Source: Apteryx mantelli (taxonomy: Eukaryota; Chordata; Aves; Apterygiformes; Apterygidae). From it: DNA of 64,000 bases. Location: contig NC_089983.1 in assembly GCF_036417845.1 (NCBI RefSeq), positions 16,583,207-16,647,206 of the forward strand, written 5' to 3'. This document shows positions 37,801 to 50,200 of the stretch, piece by piece. Below the pieces are notes generated by a model that saw nothing but the letters and a program-made list of their open reading frames with translations, had not been told where the DNA came from and searched no databases. How positions within the stretch are numbered: position 1 is the stretch's first letter; every line of letters starts with the position of its first letter. A program made the translations under genes and the position numbers.

Positions 37801-40800
37801 CTTTTTCCTGGTAGCTCTTATGTCTCCTGAAAAAACACTGATGTTTGCTAGGGCTTTGGTGGTTGGGTAGTCAGGCAGGTGGATACAGAATCCATTGCTG
37901 CCTTGTTCTAAACTAACCTGCTAATATGCTTTTCCTTGTTGTTACAGCTCTGAAGTATGATGCAACCAATGTGCGGTATCTGTGGGAGAGATCAAGCTTG
38001 TATGAACAGCTGGGGGAGCATAAGATGGCTATGGATGGCTACAGGCGTATCTTGAATCTCCTATCTCCCTCTGATGGAGAGCGCTTCATGCAGTTGGCTA
38101 GAGACATGGCAAAGTAAGTTGGACTTAAGAATAGCATGATTCAGTTTTCCAGAGTTTCTCAAAAACTGATGCTAATAAGCTTTGCAGTTGATTCAGGCCA
38201 GATATGCAGCTGAAATCAAAGACTGCAGCCTTTTTGCTGGGGGTGACCCACACAGATGCATAGTCATGCGCCCCCAACTATCGCAACTCTTCCAAAACCT
38301 TGTGGGAATTATCCAGGATTGATGCATTGTCTTGTATTCTCTTAGAGAATAAAATGTGAATACTGATTACTGAAGAAATACCCATTATGTAAAATTGTAT
38401 ATGACTGTAATACGTTATTTCTGTATAACGTTACTGAAGACCTGGAAACTTTTTGCCAACAGATCTGTTCTTCACTTGTTTGCAGAGCCATCTCTGCTTG
38501 CTTTGTAGAAAAGCTAAGTGTTTAACATGCTTGTATAATAGTGCAATTAAGCCACTTAATTTTCTGTTTGGCAGTTTGTATTTCAGATTGTGATTTGTTC
38601 ATGGAGGAAATACAAATCTACCCCCTCCCCATTTCTTCTGGTAAAAGCAGATCAAGTCATAGAATCTTGCCTCAAACAGAGGAGGCTTATGCTTAAAGCG
38701 TGTAACTCTTATCGTAGTTTTTACTATCTCGTGCATAGTTTGTAGAAAGCTGTTTCAAGGCCAGCTGTTAAGTCTACTGATGTTCTTGCTTGTGAGATGC
38801 TGCAAAAAATGCAAAGTGTATTTTAACAATAGTGTTATTAGAGGTTTCTCTGAAACCAGGTTAATCCAATACACTGTTGAAACTTGGGGTGGAGAAGATG
38901 GTGGATATTGTAATGAAAACTTGGTAATGTGCCCACATGAAGAGGAAAAATAACGGTGGTAATTTGAAATGTATAAAATTATCACAAGTTGTGTTTAGAA
39001 AAAAAACCCTCTTTCTTGCTGTCTCTGTAATTTGTTGTCTTGAATAAAAACTTTCTAATAAGCAAAGAAAAATAAAAGCAAAGGAATATGAAAATCCTTT
39101 TGCTAGCATTCAAAGTACGAATTATTAGTTATTTCAAATAATAAGTATCTCCTGTCTATATTTTATAGGAGTTATTATGAAGCCAATGATGTTACCTCTG
39201 CTATTGAGATTATAGAAGAAGCTTTTACTAAACACCAGAGCCTCGTATCCATGGAGGATGTTAATATAGCAGCTGAACTATATATTTCTTCCAAACAGTA
39301 TGACAAAGCACTGGCGGTATGAGAACTAACTGCATTTGGGTATAGTGTTCAGCACCTCTTTGCCCATCGAGATGAGCATTTTATATTCCTGTAGTGCTTA
39401 AATAGTTGTGTTTCTATAGCAACAGAGCTGATTGGATACAGAATACCTTCTACTAGTTTTGTAGTAATTAGCATTGAAATTAAAAGCTTGATTTAATAGA
39501 CTGGGGATGTGTGCTGTGCTAGGTGGAAAGTTTTGGGGTCCTTTCTCTCCTCCTCAACCATTGCCATGATCTAAGTAGCCCGAGGAGACCTACAAGTTGG
39601 GTCTGTGTGTCTGTTGTACCACCAGCAAAGGGCATTTTCCGAGGTGAATGTTAAAAGAATGAGACTGAACAGTCTAGTGGTTCAAAACTAGATCCTTATG
39701 CTTTACCTGGCATACTTTTATTAAGACTAATAATTTAGGCTTTAAACATCAAGCACCCCTTCCAAAAAGACAGTATATCCTGAATCTAAGATATCAGGAA
39801 TTAGAGAAGATTGCTTGTCTGTTCCCAGTTTCTTCTAGTGGTTAGTTGCCCTCACTTTTGAGGCAAGTTTCCCAGTTGATTTGGTCTAGCTTTGAGAGAA
39901 ATGTATTCAGCATCTGACCATTATTATAACTTTCCCAGATAGATTAAAGAGACACTAATAGCTGGGACTTTCTCTTTGTGAAGGTTCTTATTTGCTGTTA
40001 TTAAGGTACTTTTTTTTTTTTTTCCTCCTCTCTTTTTAAGATTTCTTTTAGATCTGGTTCTGTCAGTGTAAAGCAACTTTAGCCTGCAAACAATTCCTAT
40101 AACTCTTCTCTGCACCTGTTCCTTTTTAAAAACCAAACAGCCAATTCTATGTGCACAGTACTCAGGTACTAGGTTTACCAATGCTGTACTTGGAGGTAAA
40201 ACTGTCCCCACCATTTCTTCTTGGTGATTCTCCTCAGTTCTGTTCCTGTGATGGGGTTTCTTGCTCCTGGATAGTTGAGTCTCTATTTGAGCTGGTAAAC
40301 AGAGCTGGTAATTACTTTATTTCAGTCATTTGGTTTATTCTTCTGAGTGTCACTTACTCTGAGTGTTTATTTATCACTCTGCTTTGGCAATAGCAATGAT
40401 TTAAATACTTACTTTCTAATTCATGGACAAAAATACCAGACAGCGTTGAGTCTTAGACCAACAGTCCTTTACAGTGGTGCATTCTTCCTCCCCCTCCACG
40501 GGCAAATGCTTTTTGAGTCGTCTCTTTGATTTTTATTATTTTTTTATTTAATTTTATTTTGTATTAATTGCTCTATTGAATAGTACCGGTTTTAATGAGG
40601 TCATGGTGTATGACTAAGGCTGCTATAAAATATCTGACTGTAGACAGACCATACAGCTTCCTTGCAAAACTGTATTTGCCTAAGAAATTTACTGGAGTAC
40701 TTGGAGCACTTTGGAAAGATCTGTGGAGAACATAACTGTTTACTGGTGCTTTGCTTGCCTTTTCCCCCTACTAAAAGGCATTCTAAGAAGCTAAAAAGGT

Positions 40801-43800
40801 TAAATACTTTCTCCAATTATGATGAAAATAACTGTTGTATAAGCTAAAGCGATGCTTGTTTGATCATCTAAGTAGTCCCAAAAAGTGGACAAAGACATGA
40901 GGTGGTCAGACTCCTGGGTAATGTTGTCAGCTAACCCCATGGGAAACAAACGCAGCTTTTTTTTTTCTAATGTCTTTTCTGAAACCCTGTCCAAAACAAC
41001 TGCCATATGAGCTGGTTCCCCCATATATCCTTTTAAATCTTCAAAATGATCTAAGTTACTCTTCTGTGTGTGTGTTGTTTTTTTTTTTTCTCTCTCTCTC
41101 CCCTTTTAAGGTTATCACAGATTTTGCAGGAATTGTACTTGAAAAGAAAGTATCAGAAAAAGGTCCTACTGACAAGAAAAAAGGTAAATAGTTAACAAGT
41201 GGCTAGTAGGACCTTGCTGTTCATATAATATGTAATAGTCCTTCCTTTACTTTTTAGACTCTTGAGTGTTTTGATGCATGTTGACAAGCTTCTCTGTTTT
41301 GAAACTCTTCAGTGTTTTAATGAATTACGTGGCATGACATCAGCTTTCTATAAGATATTATCTGATGTCCAATTAGTCCTGGTGACTCATTAGGGACAAG
41401 GACTGCTCTCTAGACAACTGGAGGCCTTTTAAAGTTCTAAACATTCCACTGAGTGTTCACATCAGGCCAGTTATTTCTTCCAGCTAAATAGCTTTTGAAA
41501 AAAAAAAAATCCTATAAGCTTAGTGGCATCTATAGTCAAGAATATCAACCTTTGACCTGAGACTGATATTCTTCATAAGTTCTACTTCTGTTACTACAAA
41601 TTTAAATGTTATGTATGCAAGTCTAGGGATATTAGCCTGTGTTTGACTTGCACAAAATAGGCTTTCTTAGAGAAATTTGCTTCATGAAAGTCATTGATCA
41701 GGTCTGAAAGTGTTTCTATTTGGGGTATAGAATGATCACAGAATGTCAACTTCTTACAGAGGCAGTCTCTTCTATGATTAAACCAGTCAGTTGTTTCAGC
41801 CAGTTTCAAGTCCAAACCCCATGTAGGTATAAGACAATTCTGTTGACTCTTTGCTTTAATGGAGCAGATGAACTATAAATGGACAGTGGACATGGTGTAA
41901 AAAGCTGACCTGATAGAGACTTTTAGGAGATTATTTATAAGGAGTAAAACTATTATGAATTTAGGAATTAAAGCACACAGTGTAACAAATTACCTGGGGT
42001 ATGTCATTTATTAAGACAAGCTTTTTGTAACCCAGAAGCTTATTTTCCCCCTACTCGACACTGCTTTATAATTTTAAGTGCTTCCTGTTCTGCTGTCCTT
42101 CAAAAGAATGTCCACTTTTCAGTTTTTTACAACTGCAGGCTGCTAATCAGGTTATGGATTCAAAATCAAATAACTCTTTGCTTAGCTTGTGTTACTGAGA
42201 ATAACCTGTTTCTGTTTAAAAAAGATACAGAAGCAGTGACTGAAGCTCAGGAAAACCAGGAGGCAGTAGTTGACTGTCAAGATCGTCCAGCTACTGAATC
42301 CAATGCTACAGGTAAGCAATCTAATTTTAGAATTTGATAAAAGTCTGTGAATGGACCATATACTCAGGAGGTAGGTTGCAATCACATAAAAATCAAGAAC
42401 ATTCTCTAAGAGCAGAGAAATGGGGATTGATCCAGAAAAGGTTCCTTGTGCGCTGTGTGCCTTACTCGGAACTTACTACTTCTAACCTTGGCCACCACTG
42501 AAGTCAAAAGCATCCTCCAAGGACTTAACCACTCTGCAATAAAAATTTTTCATTTTTCTAATGATTTGTAAAAACTTATCAGCAGTTGAATAGTTACTAT
42601 CTGCTTGGCATTAAGACGTTCAGAGAATGAGAAATTAATTTGCGTATCGTGATCTGCAATAATTGGATGTCAATTTGGAAGGTAATAGTGAAGCTTTATG
42701 TTAGAAATCAAAGGATAATTGTTATAACCTGAAAAACCTGTGAATATCTGGGGGAAGAATCAAGGTGGAGCAAAACTTTAACAGGGTACTTATGGAGGTT
42801 TGGTGACTGAATATGCAGGAAATATGATGATGAAGTTTTGTTGTGTGACCTTTAATTTGGTAACATTGTCTTGGGTAGCCACTTTGTCTCATGTAGCATG
42901 GTTGTGTTAACACCTAGAAGGAATACAGTCAGGTGAGATGTTATATTCTGTAGTTATACGTACTTCACAATGTATAGAGCCAGATCCCTGATATATAGGA
43001 CTTAGTTTAATGAGGACAAATAGCTTATTACAGGATATTTCCTTGAGAAAGTAAGGAGAAGAGGGTATAGGTGCATGAATTGCTAAAGGAAAGCTTTGTG
43101 AAACAAGCACCTCTTATGACGGAGGAGGAGGGCTCTGAGCACATCCTACAGGATCCTGCAGTTGAAAGCAATGCAAACTGACAGTGCTCGATATTTTGGG
43201 TGAGATGATTGGGGTCACAGAAAGTAGGAAGTTACTTCTTCCCTGATAGTTGAAGCAACAGAAGGGGAGAGGGAGTGCCTACACCAACATTTGCAGGAGT
43301 TGATGAGAATGGGATAACTTCTATGGAGCCAATATAGCCTGGAGAGGATGTGGAGCTCCATGAAGTCCTTGTTAAAGTCTGTGGGTTCAGGAAGAATTTT
43401 TTTTTTTCCTCACAGCTGTGGAGAAAGTTAGCTGCTGCATACCTGAGGGGGTTCCAATAGACATTACGGTCAAGCTGATGGTGTGTTTGGTTCACTTGAA
43501 CATCCTAGAGCCACTCAATGTAAGTAGATACCAACACAGAAATTGAGGGAAGTTCTAATTAACAAGCAAATCGTTTTTCCTATCTTCAGGTGACTGAAGG
43601 TCTGACTGAGGTCTTTGAGAGGGCTGGGGAAGTTCTTGCTTCCTCCCCTCTCCCAAACGGAGACATAGTGAACCTCTTTTGTTAGCATACATTTCACAGT
43701 CATGATGGAGTGAGATTAGCTGTGGAGTTTCCAGCGGTAGAAATACTAATCCTTATAAATATTAACTAATCAGCTAGATAAATTACTCCTCCAGTGGAAG

Positions 43801-44182
43801 TATTAGGACAGTAAATCACAGCCTATGTGCTGCGACAGGCCCCGGACCACACTGCATATATCTATTCTTCTTCTTGAACGCTGAAGAACACATTTTCTTT
43901 GCTTTTAAGCCCTAAAGTTGCTAACTCTAAAAACTGCTATTTACAAAAATTATTTCTTGCACTCATCACTGATGGGCACTTTCACCCCCTGGATGTGAAA
44001 AGGATGCGAAATATGACTAACATAGCTTTTTCAGGAATTTTGAAACTCCAATCTCTATTTTTCACTTTTAAACTAACATTTTAGATAAAGGATGTGTAGT
44101 TCAGAATGCAAATAGAATAAAAATTGTAACTTCCAATAATCAGATCTTAAAGAAATGTTAGTTCTGTAACTGTGTGTGCATG

Positions 44183-44217
<35 letters not shown>

Positions 44218-47200
44218 CCTCTTCTGACCACTCTGGTGGAACAAAATCCAGAAGAGATGGGCGACTTGTATCTGGATGTTGCAGAGGCATTTCTGGATGT
44301 TGGAGAATACAACTCAGCGCTGCCTCTCCTGAGTGCCCTTGTCTGTTCTGAACGATACAACTTGGCTGTTGTCTGGCTTCGGCACGCGGGTGAGAAGGAG
44401 CAGGACCGCTGAACGCGTGGCCTGAGAGATGATAACACAGTGCTGAGCATTCCCAGCTCCCGTTAGTTAAGATCACTGAAATGTTCAATGCAAATATCAC
44501 ACTCCCAAGTGTAGTCCGACAAATACTAATTCTCATTTGACATGACAACCCTGTCTTGGAGGGTTTTGTTGTCGTTCATGTAGACTGAAACTTACTTCAA
44601 CTAAAAAATACTTGATTTTCATTTAAGTGAACAGCACTTATTCTGCATTCCATTCTGTGTCAACTGATACTGCTTTGTTTAAGCAACACTATAGCATCAG
44701 TGCGTATTTCTGAATACTATGAATTTGTTAATACATGTTTTGGGTGGCTTTTACTAGAAGACCATCTGAAACATTTATGATGCGGACTATTTTGCTAACT
44801 TTCTAATCTCCTATTTCTGCTGTTTAAGCATATTGTGCTGTGCATGGTATTTCTAGAGTGCTTGAAGGCTTTGGGACACATGGAGCGTGCTGCAGAGAGC
44901 TATGCCAAAGTTGTTGATCTTGCTCCATTGCATTTGGATGCAAGAATCTCACTTTCAACACTTCAGCAGCAGCTGGGTCGGCCTGAAAAAGCTCTGGAGG
45001 CTCTAGAACCAATGTATGATCCAGATACGCTGGCTCAGGATGCTAATGCGGCCCAGCAGGTGGGTAAGATGTTCTGCGCTTCAAATTAGGATATATTGTT
45101 CCGCTAAACTACGATGGTGGTAAAAGATGCCAACCGTATAGGACCAGAGACTGAGACTATAGCTTGGTGAGCCGTAGGAGCAGAGTGAAGGATTCGTTTC
45201 CGAGTGCCAGAGATGGTTCCTCAAGGCTCTTTCTCTCTGACCGTTCTGGCGGTATTTCTGCTTCCCACCTGATTACTTTGTGTGATGTGCAGCCTCTTGG
45301 CTACTGGGAACTGGTCTTGACACCAGTCACTTTACATCATGTTGATCAATAATTGCTACATACCAGCTACATGGTTTGGCTTCTACTGATTGATAGCATA
45401 GGAGAGGCTCCGTTATCCACTTCCTAGAAGCGCCTTCACTGTAGGTAAGAGCTATGCAGGGGCTCTCTGAAATTCAAGAGTATAAAACAATAACTACTGC
45501 AGGGAAGTTTGTGACAATCTCATATGCTGCTGCTAAGATTGTTACAACTTCCAAGAAATTTTTACAGCCTTATTTGTACTGTATTGAGTTAAAATTGTGT
45601 TTGTTTTATAAGTTTGCTTTTTGTGCCAGTGGTTAAATAACCATGTTTAATATTGCCTAGGAATTAAAGTTACTGCTCCACCGTTCAACACTGTTGTATT
45701 CCCAAGGTAAAATGTATGGTTACGTAGATACTTTACTTACGATGCTGGCAATGCTGTTGAAGGTAAGTTAATCTTTACAGCTACGCTTTAACATACTGGA
45801 CAGCTATGAGTTGGTTTAAGATAAAAAACAAACTTGTCAAGAAAACTAGTGCTTTCAATATATAAATGTTTTCATAATTTTATTAGATAATAAACCTGCA
45901 GTGACCTTATTAATTCTAGGGGCCTGTAATATTGATATATATGCCTGTGGTGTTCAAAACGGAGCATTATTTTTGAGTATAATTTTTAATATAGCCATTT
46001 CAACTCCTTTTTTCCTGTTTCTTAATGCAGAATACTAAGCTGCTTCTCTACGTTTTTAGTAGTCAGCGTAGTGCTTTCTTAAAACTTATTTTTCTGTAAA
46101 TAACGTATTTCAACAAATCTCTTTTAAATTAATTTTATTTAAAGTTGCTAGTTTTACCTTTTCTTGTTATAAGACAAGCAAAGAAGCATTAGCTTCTTCA
46201 GACAGTAAATACAGTGGTGCTGGTGGTTTTGTGTTAATTGGTTTGTGCCCTTTTTGTGGGAAGGGGACTATTTAGATCTCCAGTGTATCCATCTGGTTAC
46301 AGGTGAAGATGGCCTCTGTTACACTGTTTGGGTAGCTGACTATCCACATATTTCTAAAACTAATATGGGCATGAAGGCATCATTCTTGTTATGTGTATAT
46401 GCACATACTCTTGATTTGACAAGGAAGTTCCAATCCCAGGAAGTCTTTAAGTTTTTTTAGAGAGTTTATATCTTCCTTTAGCATAGCCCAGTTTGCACTG
46501 GAGCATGAAGCAATGGAGAGATAATACCCTTGTGGGAATATTGTCTCTCCTGTTTTTGCCTTGGTGTATTTCCAAGTTGCAGACTGTTTTGGAATGCAAC
46601 ATGAGCCAGATGGATTGGCTGTGAAGCTGTCTATGTTCTAGGATGTATTTGTGTAATCTGAAATGCTGCCCTTAAATTTGTTTCTAGGTAGCAATGAGCA
46701 GAGCTCAGGTGTGTTTGATATCTAGCTCCAAATCTGGAGAGAGACACCTCTATCTTATTAAGGTGTCAAGGGATAAAATTTCTGACAATGACGACCAAGA
46801 GACAGCAAATTGTGATGCCAAAGGTAACAAATGTTTATTAAAAACAAAGCAACAAGTTTAACTCCTTAGTTCTGAAAAACAAAACACAAACATTGCTATT
46901 TTGCATACTAAATCTATGCAGTTCATGTTAACGTTGCTTTATTTACAGGGCAAGGAAGGCAGCAAAAATTGAGAAAATATAACCTAAGGGAAATTTCCCC
47001 ATTCAGGGAAAAACAATTAAAATTACAGAAAAACTTAAGCTGAAAAGGACCTTTGGAGATCATTTGGTCCAATATTCCCCTCAGAGCAAACATTATATAT
47101 GCAACTCTATGGAATAGTAGAAATACATGTTTTAAGTGTTGTGACTTTGGTCCAAATTTGTTTGGACCAGGTTGCAATTCTTAAGCATCATTTGGTGTAG

Positions 47201-50200
47201 TAGGAGTATTTGTAGTATGTTTACAACTTGAACTGTGTGCATTTCTTGCCACTTCTTCCCAAGTTCTGATTGTTTTTTTTTTTTTTTTCTGGAATTTTAC
47301 AAACTGCACTTAAACTGTTCTTTTAAAAACAAACAAAAAAACTTTATCTTACCTGTTAATGCTCATATATTTTTGAAGAGATCAGCTTGACATATGCACC
47401 TGTTTTGTTTTTTTTTTCCAAGAGTTTAGCTGCTTTGTTTTTAATTTTCTCAATTTACTGACTTTATTTTCAGCAATTTTTGCTGTTCTCACAAGTGTTC
47501 TGACAAAAGATGACTGGTGGAACCTCCTCCTGAAGGCTATATATTCCTTGTGTGACCTCTCCCGGTACAAGGAGGCAGAGCTACTTGTGGATTCCTCACT
47601 GGAATATTATTCATTTTATGACGATAGGCAAAAACGCAAGGAGCTGGAATACTTCGGGCTCTCTGCTGCAATTCTGGACAAGAACTTCAGAAAAGCTTAC
47701 AATTATATCAGGTGGGGAGTTGAGAAAGTAGAACAATTTGTTCTGTAATTACTTCCACTGAGGCTGTAGTTCAGCTGCTGAAAATATTTCTAAAAGAACC
47801 AGACTAATGCTTTCCAGGTTTCCCTAAAGCAAATAAACCTATTGAAACTGAAAGGATTTTGTGGTAGCCTTTGATTCCCCAAAAATGTGTAATGCAGTGG
47901 GTTGTTTCATTTGGCCAGAACTATTTGTTCTGTCTTTCTCTCTAAACTTTGCCTCAGTCACGAATCTGCCGTTGGCACTTCGAATGTCTCTTCTAAGTTT
48001 CTCCAGACTGAAGTTCTATCGCAGATGTAACGTTTACTATGTAGTGTTTACTCATTTCTTGTATGTTTTCCATTCTGTAGAATAATGGTAATGGAAAATG
48101 TCAATAAACCGCAGCTCTGGAACATCTTCAATCAAGTCACTATGCAGTCTCAGGATGTCCGTCACCATCGCTTTTGTCTCCGATTAATGCTGAAAAATCC
48201 TGATAATCATGCACTCTGTGTCCTAAATGGGCATAATGCCTTTGTATCTGGCAGTTTCAAGCATGCTCTTGGTAATGTCATTAGAGAATGCTAAGTCTGG
48301 TAGTGTTTCTGTATTCCTTTCACGTCAACTTTCTCATGTTCTTAATTATCCTTAGTGATTTTTTTTCCCCCCCCTAGAGAAAAAACAGTTTTAATAAAAT
48401 ATCTTTTTTCATATGTCAGAAAATGGTAGGCAGCTTCATAGTGTTAATTTAGTGCTTTAATTACTTAGTACCCAAATCAAAGCACTGCTAGATAGTTTTG
48501 CTAATACAAATGAGGCAGACATATTCCAACTTTAACACACCTTTCTTGTAGTTTAAATTTTCTAACCAACTTTTAAAGATAATTGAAGGCTATTGGTAAT
48601 TAAGTTGATCTGTTTCTTTCCTTTTTGTTCTTTAACAGCAAATACAGTCAGTTGGATACTTTAAGCAGACCTTTGAAATAAACCTCCTGCTTTTTAAAGT
48701 CCAGCCCTCCTGCTGCCACAACCGCTATGTGCTGGGGACAGTTGTGCTGCAGGGGATCTGCACTGTTGCCTTCCACGCCATCTGTGAACCATGGGAACTG
48801 TAGAAGACAGGCTTAGTTTCACGCACAGTGGTTATCTTGAGTACTGCCATCCTCAGGGGCTGGGCTGGATGGTGTTTAAAGGGGGCCTAATTTTGGAGAG
48901 CTGAGTTCTCTTGACCTGGCAGTATTCTGTTACAGGCTCTAAACCTGGACCCCCAAATGGCTTGTCCCTCTTGGAAATCAGGGGTGACTGCTTGGTTCTA
49001 AAGTGAGAATTTGTTATTGACTTCAAGGGGAATCCTGTTATCCTCAGTCTGATGGCTGATCATGACTGATCACTTGACATTTTAATGAAAAAGGCTCATT
49101 TTGTAATGTCAAGACTGTACAAATGCGTGTGCTGCTAGAACTAATTCTACTAATTTTTTTTAATAAAAAGCCAATAAGATGTTTTCTCTTCAAGCAACCT
49201 GGATGTGCTTATTCAGAAGCAGTGATCGTGATTCAAATAATACTCTGTAATTTTGGGAGGTTCAGAGCCCCATGAAGATCATACTGAAGAGCTTAGCTCC
49301 TTTTACTGTTTTGTCTCCAAATGAATAATCACTGAAAAGAAGCAATAACTAGCTGATATGCAGTCTGCTTCTTGAGTTAGTGATTAGTTTGGGGAGCTCT
49401 TAATTAAAAAACAAAACCAAAAAATGTGTCTACATATGCATGTTCCATAGCAGTCTAGTAGCAGCTACTACTTATTGCTGTACTATATAAAAGCTTTAGT
49501 CATGGACCAAGGGTCATATTGTCCTAGATTCTACATAGTGAGGGTATCTTTTGCTATACCACTTCCCTTTTCTTGCTTTTAAGTAATACTGATTTTTTTA
49601 TCAACAAAGGGTTTATGGTTAAGTACTGCATAATTATTTTAGCTAGGGCAGAGAAAACTAACTGTATGCGGCTGGTGTAAACAGTGATAATTCAATCAAA
49701 ATAATGAAACTGGACTTTCAAAACAGATATGTTTGTACGCAGCAGTAATTCTCAACAGCTCTAGGATGTAAATCCCAGCAAGGACTTTTTCCCTTCTGTG
49801 TCCAATTCTTTTCTGCTTACATTCTTATATCACAGCTTGTACTCTTGCTTCAGAATCCAGGGAGTGCTGAAAATATAAAATCCTTTTTCACTAATGTTTT
49901 TCCCCATGTATTTTGATGTAGTTATATTAAACTCTTTCTTTTCTTACTTCACACTTCCAATTTGAGTAATTGGGGTCCCCCCCCAAATTCTCAGGGATTG
50001 CTTTTCAAAACAAACATCCTGATTCAACTATTTGCTTTTAGGACAGTATGTGCAAGCCTTCCGTGCAAACCCAGATGAACCCCTGTACAGTCTTTGCATT
50101 GGCTTAACTTTCATCCACATGGCTTCTCAGAAGTATGTGTTGAAAAGACATGCTCTTCTAGTACAGGTAAGTTAATGTGGCTATTTTTACCTATAGTGTG

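Larger units (their letters stand above)
36176..43415 (+). other. GTF3C3: GTF3C3 introns 3-9
   Basis: These are AT-rich introns with homopolymer and CT runs. Intron 7 carries a diverged CR1 piece near 40085-40260. Short ORFs inside them have no family resemblance. Confidence 0.5.
44390..50041 (+). other. GTF3C3: GTF3C3 introns 11-16
   Basis: Between the exons this is AT-rich intron. It includes the CR1 fragment at 47035 and a possible alternative terminal exon in intron 16 (48639-49190). No RNA gene was recognised. Confidence 0.5.

Noticed and set aside
44147-44548. Minus-strand ORFs of 125 and 133 codons
   Set aside because: They are shadows of GTF3C3 exon 11 and its poly-T acceptor.
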